A DNA stretch of 64,000 nt. It comes from Armatimonadota bacterium (lineage in GTDB: Bacteria; Armatimonadota; Fimbriimonadia; Fimbriimonadales; Fimbriimonadaceae). The notes beneath the pieces were generated by a model. It saw only the letters and a program-made list of their open reading frames with translations, had not been told where the DNA came from and searched no databases. Below are positions 1 to 8,881 of this stretch, one piece after another; the first letter of the stretch is position 1; each line of letters opens with the position of its first letter. The stretch spans positions 277,864 to 341,863 of the forward strand of contig JACRPN010000005.1 of NCBI GenBank assembly GCA_016223145.1. Reading direction: 5' to 3'. Both the position numbers and the translations under genes were made by a program.

Positions 1-1398
1 CTCACCGCGCCCTGCGGCGCTCATCGAATCGATGAGGAACCGGTTGACGCTGTTGCCGATGCCGAACGTGAAAATGCGCGCGGTGCCGACGTTCTTCTGG
101 ATGGTGTCCAGGATGTTGAACTCGTCGCCGACATAACCGTCGGTATTGAACACGATGATCCGGACCCGCTTGGGATCGGCCGGGGTCTCCATGGCCTTGT
201 CGATTGCCAGCCTGAGCTGTGTGCCGCCGTTGGCCTGAAGTGCGTTGATGAACTGCAGGGCTGCCGCTCGGTTCTCCTGGGAGTTCGGCAGTGGCTTCGC
301 CCAGAGAGCGTTGCACACGTTGCGGAAGCACATCACGTTGAATGTGTCGTTGGGCCGCATGATCTGCAGCATCCGGCGCATCATCTCCTTGGATTTCTCG
401 ATAGGAAAGCCGCTCTGGCTGCCGCTCTGGTCCATCACGAAGATCATCTCCTTGGGAGAGATGTCGGAGCTCTCAATGCGCTGAGGCGGGAGCAGCGCCA
501 ACGTAAAGAACCCGCCCTTCTGAGCGTCGGCATGGGTGAAGAATGCGTCGCGGACTGAGTTGCCAGCGAGCCTGTAGCGCAGGATGAAGTCCTTGTTGGG
601 GATCTCGTCCTTCTTCGCGAGCTGGATCGCCATGCGTCCCTTGCCAACGTTGTCGGACTGGATCTGGTGCAGAACCGACTGCACTTCCTGGATCGGACCG
701 CCCGCGTCCAGGTTGACCTTCACGCTGATTCCCGCGCCGGTGCGCATGCCCTCCTTCACGATCGGCGTGCCGATCCTGTTCGGGTCGGGGGCGTTACCCA
801 TGAATCGAGGGCCCACGACCATCGGGAAATTGAACTCAAACCAATCGTCCTTGAAGCTGACGAGCTGGACGTAGCTGATCTCGACCTGCACGTCCTGGCC
901 CGGCATCACGTTGGCGACCGACTGGGTGAAGATGTTGGGGCGCTCCTGATCGAGCAGAGCGGCGGCTTGGCCCGCGTTCTTGGCGGCCTCATAAATACGT
1001 CGGGCCTCCTCGCGCCGCTTGATCTGGCCCTCGATGATGCGGTTGCCGACCGCAAAGCGCATGCGGTCCACGGCCGCGTCGGCCGGAAGCGGGAAGGTGT
1101 AGATCGCCTCGATTGGCGACTTCGATGGGTTGGTGAACGTCTGGCGAACGGTCACGCGAGCGCCGAATCCGGCGACGTCCGCGACGACTTCGGTGCCCTT
1201 CAGCGGGCAGAACGCTCCGGGGCCCTTCGGGTCCCAAATCTGCAGGGCGCCGGGATCGATGTGCCTGTCCAGGCCGGTCTGTTTGATCTCCTGGACCTGT
1301 CTCGATTCGGGGACCACGCTCACAACGGGTAAGGCATAGTTCGCCGGGGCATTGACGGTCCCTATAAGTCCTGCGGCGAGCAGTGAAATGGCAATCAT
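1..1398 (-). CDS. VIT and von Willebrand factor A domain protein, 3' end outside window
   Basis: The frame is open from an ATG at 1398 to the window edge, so the C-terminus is missing (466 codons seen). AGGAGG lies 8-9 nt before the ATG and decides this start. The N-terminus is a hydrophobic signal-like segment (MIAISLLAAGL). Residues about 50-190 read as a VIT (inter-alpha-trypsin) domain (QTFTNPS, AIYTFPLP, IEGQIKRREEA). A VWA domain follows with a MIDAS motif DQSGS at about residue 323 and a downstream NTDGYVGDE segment. VIT/VWA proteins are exported, metal-dependent adhesion or envelope proteins; the partner here is unknown. It is not followed inside the window by a sortase or any other linked gene. 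Confidence 0.88.
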   Translation of the reverse strand, partial: MIAISLLAAGLIGTVNAPANYALPVVSVVPESRQVQEIKQTGLDRHIDPGALQIWDPKGPGAFCPLKGTEVVADVAGFGARVTVRQTFTNPSKSPIEAIYTFPLPADAAVDRMRFAVGNRIIEGQIKRREEARRIYEAAKNAGQAAALLDQERPNIFTQSVANVMPGQDVQVEISYVQLVSFKDDWFEFNFPMVVGPRFMGNAPDPNRIGTPIVKEGMRTGAGISVKVNLDAGGPIQEVQSVLHQIQSDNVGKGRMAIQLAKKDEIPNKDFILRYRLAGNSVRDAFFTHADAQKGGFFTLALLPPQRIESSDISPKEMIFVMDQSGSQSGFPIEKSKEMMRRMLQIMRPNDTFNVMCFRNVCNALWAKPLPNSQENRAAALQFINALQANGGTQLRLAIDKAMETPADPKRVRIIVFNTDGYVGDEFNILDTIQKNVGTARIFTFGIGNSVNRFLIDSMSAAGRGE

Positions 1399-1949
1399 CG
1401 TTGAAATCCCTCCTAAGAACGCGGCCTGGGAAAGGCCCGCGCGGTTCTTGTTTCGCATGGTCGGACTCCTCGGCGCTCTCTCCGTTTCAGGGTCCCTAGG
1501 CCGGATGGCCGGAGGTGGTGAGCCCCCAAATGGCACGGACGAAAGCGCGCTTCAAGAGTTCGTGTTTTGCAGGAGCCAAAGCGTTCACGCGGTTCGCTCG
1601 ATTCGCAAAATCCCTCAGTCCTTGCCGAAGCCCATGGCGCCAGAAGCAAGCTCAAATGGAATCTCCAGTGGAACTCGCGCCCGCGCCGTCACGAAGCAGG
1701 AACTTCACGTGCCGCAGACTTCGGCTGCGCTGGATGGACTGATGGGGCGCGCCCTTGACGTGGCCCCAACTTGGGCTATGGCCGGCGGCCAAAGCCTCCC
1801 CTTATGCGTTCCTTTGCGCTATTGCGACTTTGCGAGAAGTCCCTGGGCCGGGACCCCAGATGCGAGGCTCGGGTTTTCGCTTGCCCACGGGCTTCAAATG
1901 CGAAACCGTGGGATAGAATCGCAACGTATCCTGAGATGAGGAGGATTCC
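1399..1949. other. 551-bp gap between divergent genes
   Basis: This gap separates the VIT/VWA gene from the thioredoxin-like gene, so promoters for both must lie here. Open frames cross it, but none has a credible start, RBS or recognisable protein. I see no RNA gene, strong terminator or repeat array. Confidence 0.5.
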
Positions 1950-2513
1950 ATGTCCCTTACACACAGGCTCTTGACCCCATTGCTGCTGCTCGCGGCAGCG
2001 CTGCCCCTCAGCGCCCGCACCGAGGACGCGCCCGCCGCCTCTTTGGTTGTCGCCGATGCCTTCGCAAAGGCAAAGATGGAAAAGAAGGTCGCAATGGTGG
2101 CGTTCCACGCCTCCTGGTGCGGCTGGTGCCACAAGATGGATTCCGTGATGAAGCGGCCCGAAATCAAGCCGATCTTTGATAAGTACTTCGTGGTCACCTG
2201 GCTGACCGTCATGGAGGGACCAGACAAGAAGAACCTGGAGAACGCCGGTGGCGACGAACTGATGAAGGCGAACGGTGGCGAAGGCCAAGGAATCCCCTAC
2301 TTCTACTTCGCCAACCCTTCGAGCCAAAAGACGATCGTCACCTCGAAGCGCCCTGCCACAGCTACCGACAAGGGTGGAAACGTGGGCTGCCCCGCGGAGC
2401 CGTTTGAGATCGCCTACTTCCTCGATATGGTCAAGAAGGCCGTTCCTAGAATCAGCCCAGCAGAACTCAAGACCCTTGAAGCGGGCTTCAAGACTGTCAA
2501 AGGCGGCGGGTAA
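1950..2513 (+). CDS. Secreted thioredoxin-fold protein
   Basis: 187 aa, with a clear RBS (GAGGAGG about 6 nt before ATG). Residues 1-22 are a signal peptide (LLLLAAALPLSA). A thioredoxin-like domain follows with the redox pair C57-G-W-C60 in ASWCGWCHKM, then a likely cis-proline loop (GIPYFYF). The SWCGWCHKMD form is typical of thioredoxin_7/DUF255-like periplasmic proteins. Expected role is thiol-disulfide exchange outside the cytoplasm; substrate not identifiable. It is convergent with the universal stress protein gene and appears to be monocistronic. Confidence 0.85.
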   Translation: MSLTHRLLTPLLLLAAALPLSARTEDAPAASLVVADAFAKAKMEKKVAMVAFHASWCGWCHKMDSVMKRPEIKPIFDKYFVVTWLTVMEGPDKKNLENAGGDELMKANGGEGQGIPYFYFANPSSQKTIVTSKRPATATDKGGNVGCPAEPFEIAYFLDMVKKAVPRISPAELKTLEAGFKTVKGGG

Positions 2514-2568
2514 TGCCCGATTCTGAGATCGGCTCCGGAGCCTGTTGGCGATGGGCCGATCCCGTGAT

Positions 2569-3489
2569 TCAGGGCCTGACCACGAGCACCGAGCACGGCG
2601 CTTGGACCGCTACCTCGTAGCTGACGCTCCCGATCAGGAACCGCTCCAACACCCCGTGCCGCGTCGCGCCGACGACCAGCAGGTCGGCAGACTTGGTCTT
2701 GGCGGTTTCGATCAGCACCTCTGCCGGCCTGCCGATGTCTGTATGCGTGCACATCTCGACACCCAACCCGGCCATCCGCTCCTGGGAATGCTGCACGACC
2801 GAAAGGGCCCGGTCCCGGTCGTATTCGTAATAGGGCAGGAACGCCGCGGGGTCCACCCCGGCAGGCACCACGTTTAGCGGTTCGGCACAGGCGCTGCAGA
2901 CCATGTCGAACGATCCAGGCCCTTCTTGAGCCAGCCAATTTTCGGCGGCTTCGGCGCCCGCAGAGCCGTCTGCGCCCAACACGACCCGAGCCTTCTCAAG
3001 TTGCTGAAGCTGCTTCAAGGAGTCGCCGACGCTGTGTCCTGCATAAGGATGAGACACTAGGACGGAGCATGTCGCTTGGTTGAGGAGCTTTCTGGCCACG
3101 CTTCCCAGCACGAAGCTCTTGATGGCGCCAAGGCCCCGGCTGCCGACGAGGATCAGGTCGACGCGTTCGGACTCCGCATGCTCAAGCAGCCTATCGCCGA
3201 TGTTGCCCTCCAGCACGACGCCCTCGGCCTTGTGGCCATGGGCGCGCAGGCGTCCGACGGCCGCCTCGACGAAGCTCTGGGCATGGTGCAGGCCGATTTC
3301 GACGATCTCACGTGCCTGCTCACCGCTGACGGCCATGCCAAGGGGTGCGACCGAAGCCACGGCAACGTGGGCGCTCGGCACGACGCTCGCCACAGACACG
3401 TCGGCGGCCCTTAGCCGTGGAGTGAGCCTGAGCGCAGCTTCGGCCAGTTGCGCGTAGTCCGAATCATCCGTTGCCAGCAGTACTTTCAT
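2569..3489 (-). CDS. Tandem universal stress protein (two UspA domains)
   Basis: 306 aa made of two UspA domains. The first starts MKVLLATDDSDYAQ and ends with the ATP-binding signature GSRGLG...GSVARKLL. The second has GATRHGVLERFLIGSVSYEV near the C-terminus. Both carry the G-x2-G-x9-G(S/T) pattern of ATP-binding Usp proteins. Cytoplasmic stress/energy-status protein; no specific ligand can be named. It lies 82 nt downstream of fahA on the same strand and may be a distal member of that transcript. Confidence 0.92.
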   Translation of the reverse strand: MKVLLATDDSDYAQLAEAALRLTPRLRAADVSVASVVPSAHVAVASVAPLGMAVSGEQAREIVEIGLHHAQSFVEAAVGRLRAHGHKAEGVVLEGNIGDRLLEHAESERVDLILVGSRGLGAIKSFVLGSVARKLLNQATCSVLVSHPYAGHSVGDSLKQLQQLEKARVVLGADGSAGAEAAENWLAQEGPGSFDMVCSACAEPLNVVPAGVDPAAFLPYYEYDRDRALSVVQHSQERMAGLGVEMCTHTDIGRPAEVLIETAKTKSADLLVVGATRHGVLERFLIGSVSYEVAVQAPCSVLVVRP

Positions 3490-3571
3490 GGCACACCTCT
3501 GGGCCGGCCAGGGGAAAGGGGTTCGCCGGTCCTTATGCGGCGCAAGCGCCAGGACTCTTTGATTTTAAGGC

Positions 3572-4846
3572 CTAGTGCTTGGCCGCTGGTCCTACTGTAC
3601 CGCGAACCTCGCCAAACTCGATGCGCAGCCCGCCCTTCCGCGCAAATGCCGTCATCGCGACCGTGTCGCCGTCTTCGAGGAACGTTCGCGTCTCTCCCGT
3701 TTCAGAGAGCTGGATCGGCCTCTGCCCTCGCCAGGATAGCTCCAGCATCGAGCCGTACGAATCCTCCCCGGGGCCACTGATCGTGCCGCTGGCGCAGAGG
3801 TCCCCCGGCTCGAGGTTTGCGCCGTTGCTGGCCATGTGGGCGATCTGCTGGGCGATGGTCCAGTAGAGGTTGCTCGTATTGGAGCGGCATATCACCTGAG
3901 GCTGAGCCATCTTTTTGGACTGTAAGGTGACTTCCAGCTGGATATCGAAGTGGCCGCTTCCGGACTGGCGCAGGTGGGGAAGAACCTCCGGGTTCTGGGG
4001 CATCCCTGCAATCCGGAACGGCTCGAGCGCGTCGAGGGTCACCACCCAGGGGCTGATGCTCGTTGCAAAGCTTTTGGCCAGGAAGGGCCCCAGAGGCTGA
4101 TATTCCCAGCGCTGAACGTCCCGAGCCGACCAATCGTTGACCAGCACCAGCCCGAGCACGTGGTCCTCGGCGTGCTCGATCGGGATCGGCGAACCCAAAT
4201 CGTTGCCCTTGCCAACCAGGAAACCCATCTCGAGCTCGAAATCCAGCTCTTTAGTTGGCCCAAAGGTGGGAGATTCGCTCGAAGCATCCTTGGTCTGGCC
4301 GTTCGGGCGCAGGATCGGCTCACCCGACACGATGACGCTCGACGCCCGCCCATTGTAGGCCACCGGAAGGTGCCGATAGTTCGGGAGCAGCGGCGGCTGG
4401 TCCGGGCGGAACATCCTCCCTACGTTCGAGGCGTGGTGGATCCCGGAATAGAAGTCCACAAAGCCTCGGACAAACGTCGGCAGGACCATTTCCAGCCCAT
4501 CTGCGGGTAGGAAACAGGCCCGCCGCAGACCCGCATTGCCTTGGAGTTCTGCCGACCCCTCCTCCAAAAGCTCGTACACGCGCCTACGGATCGGCGCGAG
4601 CGAACCGCCCACGGCCTCGGCCAGCCCCGCGACGTCGAACACCATGTCGAGGTCCAGATCTTCGATCAAGCCCGCTTCCGCAAGGGGCCGCAAGCTCAGC
4701 ACCAGATCGCCGATGCGAACCCCCAGTTCGTCCAGTCCGGTGGCGGGGTCGATGAACTTGCCAAAGGGCAAGTTCTGGATCGGGAAACCCGAACCCTCTG
4801 GCACCGGGACCCAGCTCTTCTTGTCTTCAGGAATCACGAATTTCAT
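3572..4846 (-). CDS. fahA: Fumarylacetoacetase (EC 3.7.1.2)
   Basis: 424 aa, normal length for FAH. It hydrolyses 4-fumarylacetoacetate to fumarate and acetoacetate, the last step of tyrosine/homogentisate catabolism. N-terminal SH3-like region (WVPVPEGSGFPIQNLPFGKF) is followed by the FAH catalytic domain with YNGRASSVIVSG, ELDFELEMGFLVGKGN, the metal/substrate segment VNDWSARDVQRWEYQPLGPF, and LEPGDLCASGTISGP near the end. The ATG overlaps the stop of the upstream gene (ATGA), implying translational coupling. Other homogentisate pathway genes are not in the window. Confidence 0.96.
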   Translation of the reverse strand: MKFVIPEDKKSWVPVPEGSGFPIQNLPFGKFIDPATGLDELGVRIGDLVLSLRPLAEAGLIEDLDLDMVFDVAGLAEAVGGSLAPIRRRVYELLEEGSAELQGNAGLRRACFLPADGLEMVLPTFVRGFVDFYSGIHHASNVGRMFRPDQPPLLPNYRHLPVAYNGRASSVIVSGEPILRPNGQTKDASSESPTFGPTKELDFELEMGFLVGKGNDLGSPIPIEHAEDHVLGLVLVNDWSARDVQRWEYQPLGPFLAKSFATSISPWVVTLDALEPFRIAGMPQNPEVLPHLRQSGSGHFDIQLEVTLQSKKMAQPQVICRSNTSNLYWTIAQQIAHMASNGANLEPGDLCASGTISGPGEDSYGSMLELSWRGQRPIQLSETGETRTFLEDGDTVAMTAFARKGGLRIEFGEVRGTVGPAAKH

Positions 4847-5748
4847 GCGGGCGTTCCCTCCCCGGCTTCGAGTTGCTTCAGAGACTCAAGGGGCTCTTCG
4901 ACCGAGCATGAGCCAAACGACGTGAACAGTTCGCGCGCACGGCGGACATCGTCCCACGAAGCCCTCAGATCTTCGAAGGCGAAACCCTCTGGGCCGCACT
5001 TCAGAGCCCCAAAGGTCCCCTCGTCGAGCACCACGGCAATCTCGCCGTGGGACAGATCGTTGGCCTCGTGCAAGGCGCAGGCCGCGAGCACGTTCAGAAA
5101 GCCGTGGTGCGAGATCGAAAGCGCCTCGTCCCAGTGGCGAAACGCGTGGTGCAGACCGGCCGTAAGTTTGAACTCGAGGTCCAGGTCCACGCAGTGCTTC
5201 AGAAACTCTGACAATACTTTCGAACTCGGAAAGGCGCTGGAGTCCGTTCCACCCGTCCGAGCCTTGGCCCGCAGCCAGTCCTCGCCGGCCAGCCGCGCCA
5301 GGCTCTCGGGAAAGTCGTCGGTCCATCCCAACTCGACATAAACCTCGATGGCCTCGAACGCCTGCAGGTCGGAAAGGGCGCCTGCCTGAATCTCCGCGCT
5401 CGACAGTTTGAGCTCGTAGGATTCGATCTCTCCCCAGTCGCCAAAGCTCTCATCGAAGGCCATCATCGCCTTGGCATCGGCCGCCATCAAAGCTCGGACG
5501 GTTCCCGAGCCGCCCGCCGAACCGACGACCGTCAATGGAACCGGCGCGGCCGCAGAGCCCTTGAGGGCATTGCCGAGTTCGGCAAGCCGGTGGACTGGGC
5601 AGACGAACCGAGACACGATCCAGGCCTCCGGCCCCGACTTGTGGCGCTGATAGGAAGCCACGGCTGCGTCCATCGGCAGTTTGGCCGGAGGAAAGAGCCC
5701 GGCGTAATCGATGATCCCCTGCAATGCGCTGCGAAGGCCCGTCGGCAT
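4843..5748 (-). CDS. Conserved protein of unknown function coupled to fahA
   Basis: 301 aa from the ATG at 5748 (MPTGLRSALQGIIDYAGLF). The frame stays open for 33 codons upstream, but that part is His/Pro/Ser low-complexity from a repeat tract, so I exclude it. No signal peptide or membrane segment. Recognisable blocks are YAGLFPPAKLPMDAAV, FVCPVHRLAELG, LRAKARTGG and FKLTAGLHHAFRHWDE. The stop overlaps the fahA start by 4 nt (ATGA). The coupling suggests a role beside fumarylacetoacetase, but no domain lets me name a reaction. No strong RBS is visible at 5748. Confidence 0.75.
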   Translation of the reverse strand: MPTGLRSALQGIIDYAGLFPPAKLPMDAAVASYQRHKSGPEAWIVSRFVCPVHRLAELGNALKGSAAAPVPLTVVGSAGGSGTVRALMAADAKAMMAFDESFGDWGEIESYELKLSSAEIQAGALSDLQAFEAIEVYVELGWTDDFPESLARLAGEDWLRAKARTGGTDSSAFPSSKVLSEFLKHCVDLDLEFKLTAGLHHAFRHWDEALSISHHGFLNVLAACALHEANDLSHGEIAVVLDEGTFGALKCGPEGFAFEDLRASWDDVRRARELFTSFGSCSVEEPLESLKQLEAGEGTPA

Positions 5749-5756
5749 GGCTGGAG

Positions 5757-5870
5757 TATGGCGCAAGGGGAGAGGGGACGTGAAGTGATGATGAGGTGAG
5801 GGGAGTGAGGGGAGTGAGGGGATGCGTGAGGGAGAGCGAGGATGCAAGAGGATGATTTAGGGTGACCGGG
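5757..5870. repeat. G-rich degenerate short-word tract
   Basis: A purine-rich tract containing three perfect 9-bp copies of GTGAGGGGA and then drifting variants such as GCGTGAGGGAGAGCGAGG. It resembles the other short-word arrays in this window but uses a different word. Confidence 0.7.
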
Positions 5871-5917
5871 CTGAACGGCCTCTCGACCTTCAATGCTGAG
5901 TCATTGTGTTAGGAGAT

Positions 5918-5943
5918 GCCTCCACCTCTTCCGAGGTGGAGGC
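5918..5943. repeat. Perfect 11-bp-stem hairpin, 4-nt loop
   Basis: GCCTCCACCTC pairs with GAGGTGGAGGC around the loop TTCC. No T-run follows, so it is not a standard intrinsic terminator. A second, related hairpin follows 52 nt later. Confidence 0.8.
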
Positions 5944-5969
5944 TTCAAGAGCGATTGTCCAGGTTCAAG

Positions 5970-5995
5970 GCCTCCGCCTTGGAGGAGGCGGAGGC
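5970..5995. repeat. 10-bp-stem hairpin related to the one at 5918
   Basis: GCCTCCGCCT pairs with AGGCGGAGGC across a 6-nt loop. Its outer stem shares GCCTCC with the hairpin at 5918, while the inner bases differ on both arms together. That looks like selection or templating for pairing. Confidence 0.75.
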
Positions 5996-6195
5996 GCTTG
6001 ATCTGCTTTCCCCGGACACATTGACGCAGCTTCCTATGGGAGAGTGCGGGGAGCAAAGCGACCCCGTGGAGGGGCTACTGATCTCGCCTCTCGCCTCTCG
6101 CCATTCGCCACTGACCTCTTTCACAAACTTTTCATGAGTCTATGCGTCACTTGAGGTACCGACTCGCGGAAACCCGCGGCTGGAGGTAACGCAAC

Positions 6196-6639
6196 ATGAG
6201 CAAACGACTGATGTCTCTCGCACTTGGCGCAGCGGCGCTTTTCGCCCTTGCGCTTCCGTTCACCTTGGTGGCGCGAGCCCAGGATCAGGGCGCGCAGGCG
6301 GCCCAGGGCTTTCAGGGCCAAGGCCAGGGATTCCCACCCCCGGGTGGCCAAGGGCTGCCTCCAGGGCAGGGGCCTGGCGCCGGGCCGGGCGGGTTCCAGC
6401 GCGGCCAGGGCCAGTTTCCAGGGATGATGTTGGGCCCCGGCGGCGGCGCGGCGATGGTCGAGGACAACAACTTCCTTTATGTGCTCGCCGGCAACCGGCT
6501 GCTCAAGGTGTCGAAGACTGACCTGAAGATCCTGAATGAAGCCAACCTCGGCGGCGGAATGATGCCCCCGGGCGGCCCCGGCGGTTTCCCCGCTCAGCCG
6601 GGCCAGCGCGGCGGCGGCAACCCCCCGCCTGAGAAATGA
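6196..6639 (+). CDS. Secreted Gly/Pro/Gln-rich protein
   Basis: 147 aa, with RBS GGAGG about 9 nt before ATG. Residues 1-28 are a signal peptide ending at VARAQ. Residues 30-85 are low-complexity (QGFQGQGQGF, GQGPGAGPGG). A short ordered segment follows (NNFLYVLAGNRLLKVSKTDLKIL), like a single beta-propeller blade, and then a second Gly/Pro tail. No known family recognised. Secretion is well supported; function is unknown. An octamer word array starts immediately after the stop. Confidence 0.7.
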   Translation: MSKRLMSLALGAAALFALALPFTLVARAQDQGAQAAQGFQGQGQGFPPPGGQGLPPGQGPGAGPGGFQRGQGQFPGMMLGPGGGAAMVEDNNFLYVLAGNRLLKVSKTDLKILNEANLGGGMMPPGGPGGFPAQPGQRGGGNPPPEK

Positions 6640-6640
6640 G

Positions 6641-6835
6641 GCGATAAAGGGATAAGGAGATGATGGGACAAAGGGATAGGGAATGGTCGAACGCCCCTCC
6701 TCTTGTGGCGACGAAGGGGCGATCGGAGGAGGGGGAGTCTCACGACGGCGCCTCGTCCCACCGTCCCTCTGTCCCTTTGTTCCTCCGTCCCTCCGCCTCC
6801 TCATCCCGTCCTTCTGTCCCTCAAGAACTTCACGT
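6641..6835. repeat. Opposed octamer-word arrays forming a nested inverted repeat
   Basis: From 6641 to about 6683 the sequence runs in 8-bp words of the form GATAAAGG, GATAAGGA, GATGATGG, GACAAAGG. From about 6753 to 6830 it runs in 8-bp words of the form GTCCCTCT, GTCCCTTT, GTTCCTCC, GTCCCTCC, which are reverse complements of the first set. Between them lie further opposed segments (CGCCCCT...AGGGGCG). The whole block can fold as a long imperfect hairpin. The right end runs into the 3' end of the prepilin-like gene. Confidence 0.75.
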
Positions 6836-7571
6836 GCCAATCCAGAAACAAACGATTGCGCCCGCCGAAGTGCATTGATTTGCCCTTCCATGCCGGCGGC
6901 ACGGTAGGGATTGTGCCCGGGAAGTAAGGATCGACGGCCATCTCGATCTCGGCGACACCCTGGGGGTTGCCGACCTGTGCGTTCTGGGCAGCCTGCAGGT
7001 CGCTGAGCGCCTGGTCCACCGATTTGCCCCAGAGGTTATCCAGGGGCACCGGATCGTCGGGCCGGTCGAACCGCCATAGCCAGTAGTTGGCGGCGGGAGC
7101 ATTGGCGGCGGCTGACACGGCTTGCCGAACCTGAACCGCCGTACCGAGCCCCGCCTCCGCGATCGCCGGGCATTGGAATATGCCGAGACTCCGCACGTAG
7201 GGCTCCAGCACCACTGCGGTCCAACCCGCCCTGGGGTCGGAAGGAGGCCAAGTGGTCCAAGGCCGATAGCCGCCGGGAAGGGAGAGCTTCAGGTCCCGCC
7301 GATCTGGCAGGCGATCGTCGTAGTCAGCGAGATAGAGCTCGAACGCCGTGCCCACTTGCTTGAGGTTGCTGAGACAGGCTGCCTTTTTCGCGGCGGCCTT
7401 TGCCTGGGAGAAGACCGGGACCAGGATCGCGGCGAGGATGGCGATGATCGCGATCACGACGAGGAGCTCGATCAGCGTGGAACCACGTCTCGATAGGGAA
7501 ACACCTGCTCGCTCTCCATGTACGGCCGCCACCCCGACATTATGGTCGCGCGCAGGTCCTGAGGCAGCCAT
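6801..7571 (-). CDS. Prepilin-like protein with N-terminal methylation motif
   Basis: Up to 256 aa. The type IV prepilin signature [24 protein letters not shown] (cut between G and S, Glu at +5) leads into an N-terminal helix and [21 protein letters not shown]. The C-terminus carries [16 protein letters not shown], the H-x9-DG-like end of DUF1559-type proteins. It is likely processed by prepilin peptidase and sits in the envelope as a pseudopilin. The ATG at 7571 gives a long leader (about 29 aa) without a good RBS, so the start is uncertain. The last codons overlap an octamer-word array. Confidence 0.85.
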   Translation of the reverse strand: MAASGPARDHNVGVAAVHGERAGVSLSRRGSTLIELLVVIAIIAILAAILVPVFSQAKAAAKKAACLSNLKQVGTAFELYLADYDDRLPDRRDLKLSLPGGYRPWTTWPPSDPRAGWTAVVLEPYVRSLGIFQCPAIAEAGLGTAVQVRQAVSAAANAPAANYWLWRFDRPDDPVPLDNLWGKSVDQALSDLQAAQNAQVGNPQGVAEIEMAVDPYFPGTIPTVPPAWKGKSMHFGGRNRLFLDWHVKFLRDRRTG

Positions 7572-7661
7572 GGGCAGAGTATTGAAACGCAGCGGCGAGC
7601 ATCTGGCACCCCTCTGGAGACTGTCGAGCCTCCAAACGAACCGCCCGAATCGTCGCCACCT

Positions 7662-8879
7662 TCAGGGAGCCGTCGCCGGAGGTTCCGCCGCCTGTCGGAC
7701 GGCCTCCGCCGACGGCGCAGAGCCCTTGAGCGCCGCCGCCTTGTGTCCGTGCGCGCCGGGGGGTGGAGTCTCAAGAATCCCCTTGAGCGTCATGATGCCG
7801 ATGAGCAAGACCACGGCGCACCCCGTGACGATCACCCATTGCCTGCGTGCCGGGTGGCGGGATGGCGAGCGGTCGAGCCAGGGCAGGAAGAGCATTCCCA
7901 TGCTCACCAGGCCGGGAACGATCATCGTCGCCACGACCTCCCAGCCTGCCGGCATGATCTTGAGAAGCTCATAGAGCCCAAGGAAGTACCACTCGGGCCT
8001 CGGCGCGAAGTCCGTGCCGCTCGGGTCCGCGATGGCCTCTAGCGCCGGCGGGAAAGCAAGGGCCAGATAGACCACCAACCCCATGCCGCCAAGGACAACC
8101 ACCGCGTCCTTGAAGAGCTGGACAGGATAAAACGGAACCGGCTTACCTTTCTGCGGGAGCACGGGCCCAGCGATATGGTGCTTGCGCACGAGGAAGAGGT
8201 GCAGCGCCATGAAGCCCATCAGTGCCGCCGGAAGCAGCATCACGTGGAGCGCAAAGAACCGAGTAAGCGTGAGCGCCCCGACCTCTTCTCCACCGCGAAT
8301 GAGAACCAGCAGGTCGTGGCCGACGACCGGGATGGTTGCTGCGATGCGCGTTCCAACGACCGTCGCCCAGTACGCCTTCTGGTCCCACGGCAGCAGATAG
8401 CCCGTGAACGAAAAGCCCAGGATGACGTTGAAGATCACCACGCCGACCAGCCAGGTGAGCTCGCGCGGCTTCTTGTAGGAGCCCCAGAAGAACACGCGCA
8501 GGATGTGCAGCACAGTGAAGATCACGATAATGGTCGAACCCCAAACGTGAAGTCCGCGCACGAACGACCCAAGGGCTACTTCCTCCGTGATGTGCTTGAC
8601 GCTCGCATAGGCATCGTGCGCGCTCGGCGTGTAGAACATCGCCAGCGCAAAACCCGTGATGAACTGGAACATCAGCAAGGTCATCAGGAGGTTGCCCAGC
8701 GTCTGCCACCAGCCGACGCCTGGGGGCATCGGCTCGTCGAGATTCTTTCGCACGAAGCCCCACCAACCAAGCCTGAGCTCAAGCCAGTCGCTCAGCTTGG
8801 GGCGATCGACGAGCAGTTCCTCTTCGGGCTTGAGCGGAGTCTTCTCGACTGGACGTTCGGGGGTTAGAATTTCAGCCAT
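7662..8879 (-). CDS. Cytochrome b subunit of a quinol:cytochrome c reductase
   Basis: 405 aa from the ATG at 8879, 2 nt after the Rieske stop. The frame is open further upstream but that part is out-of-frame Rieske sequence. Helix B has H-x13-H (HVWGSTIIVIFTVLH) and helix D has H-x14-H (HVMLLPAALMGFMALH), the b6-like spacing. The quinol-site motif PEWY is present (RPEWYFLGLYELLK). About eight membrane helices precede a low-complexity Ala/Pro tail. It would oxidise menaquinol or another quinol with the Rieske protein. It is the last gene of the nitrate-reductase-like operon. Haloarchaeal nar operons also carry Rieske and cytochrome b genes (narB, narC). Confidence 0.93.
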   Translation of the reverse strand: MAEILTPERPVEKTPLKPEEELLVDRPKLSDWLELRLGWWGFVRKNLDEPMPPGVGWWQTLGNLLMTLLMFQFITGFALAMFYTPSAHDAYASVKHITEEVALGSFVRGLHVWGSTIIVIFTVLHILRVFFWGSYKKPRELTWLVGVVIFNVILGFSFTGYLLPWDQKAYWATVVGTRIAATIPVVGHDLLVLIRGGEEVGALTLTRFFALHVMLLPAALMGFMALHLFLVRKHHIAGPVLPQKGKPVPFYPVQLFKDAVVVLGGMGLVVYLALAFPPALEAIADPSGTDFAPRPEWYFLGLYELLKIMPAGWEVVATMIVPGLVSMGMLFLPWLDRSPSRHPARRQWVIVTGCAVVLLIGIMTLKGILETPPPGAHGHKAAALKGSAPSAEAVRQAAEPPATAP

Positions 8880-8881
8880 GG

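Larger units (their letters stand above)
5749..6195. other. 447-bp gap with word repeats and two hairpins
   Basis: The gap holds a G-rich tract (about 5757-5870, GTGAGGGGA three times plus variants), two strong hairpins (5918-5943 and 5970-5995), and a CTCGCCT tract (about 6080-6110). No coding frame is convincing. Confidence 0.6.

Noticed and set aside
667-1332. Long plus-strand open frame of 221 codons
   Set aside because: It lies opposite the VIT/VWA gene, whose domains and RBS are clear; the plus-strand frame has no recognisable protein and is a GC-rich shadow.
1698-1714. 17-bp near-match to the HVKFL end of the prepilin-like gene at 6828-6844
   Set aside because: The surrounding reading frame has no further prepilin similarity and meets a stop close by, so chance or a tiny remnant cannot be told apart.
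1352-1939. Plus-strand open frame of 195 codons in the gap before the thioredoxin-like gene
   Set aside because: It starts inside the VIT/VWA gene, has no RBS, and its translation shows no domain, signal or membrane pattern.
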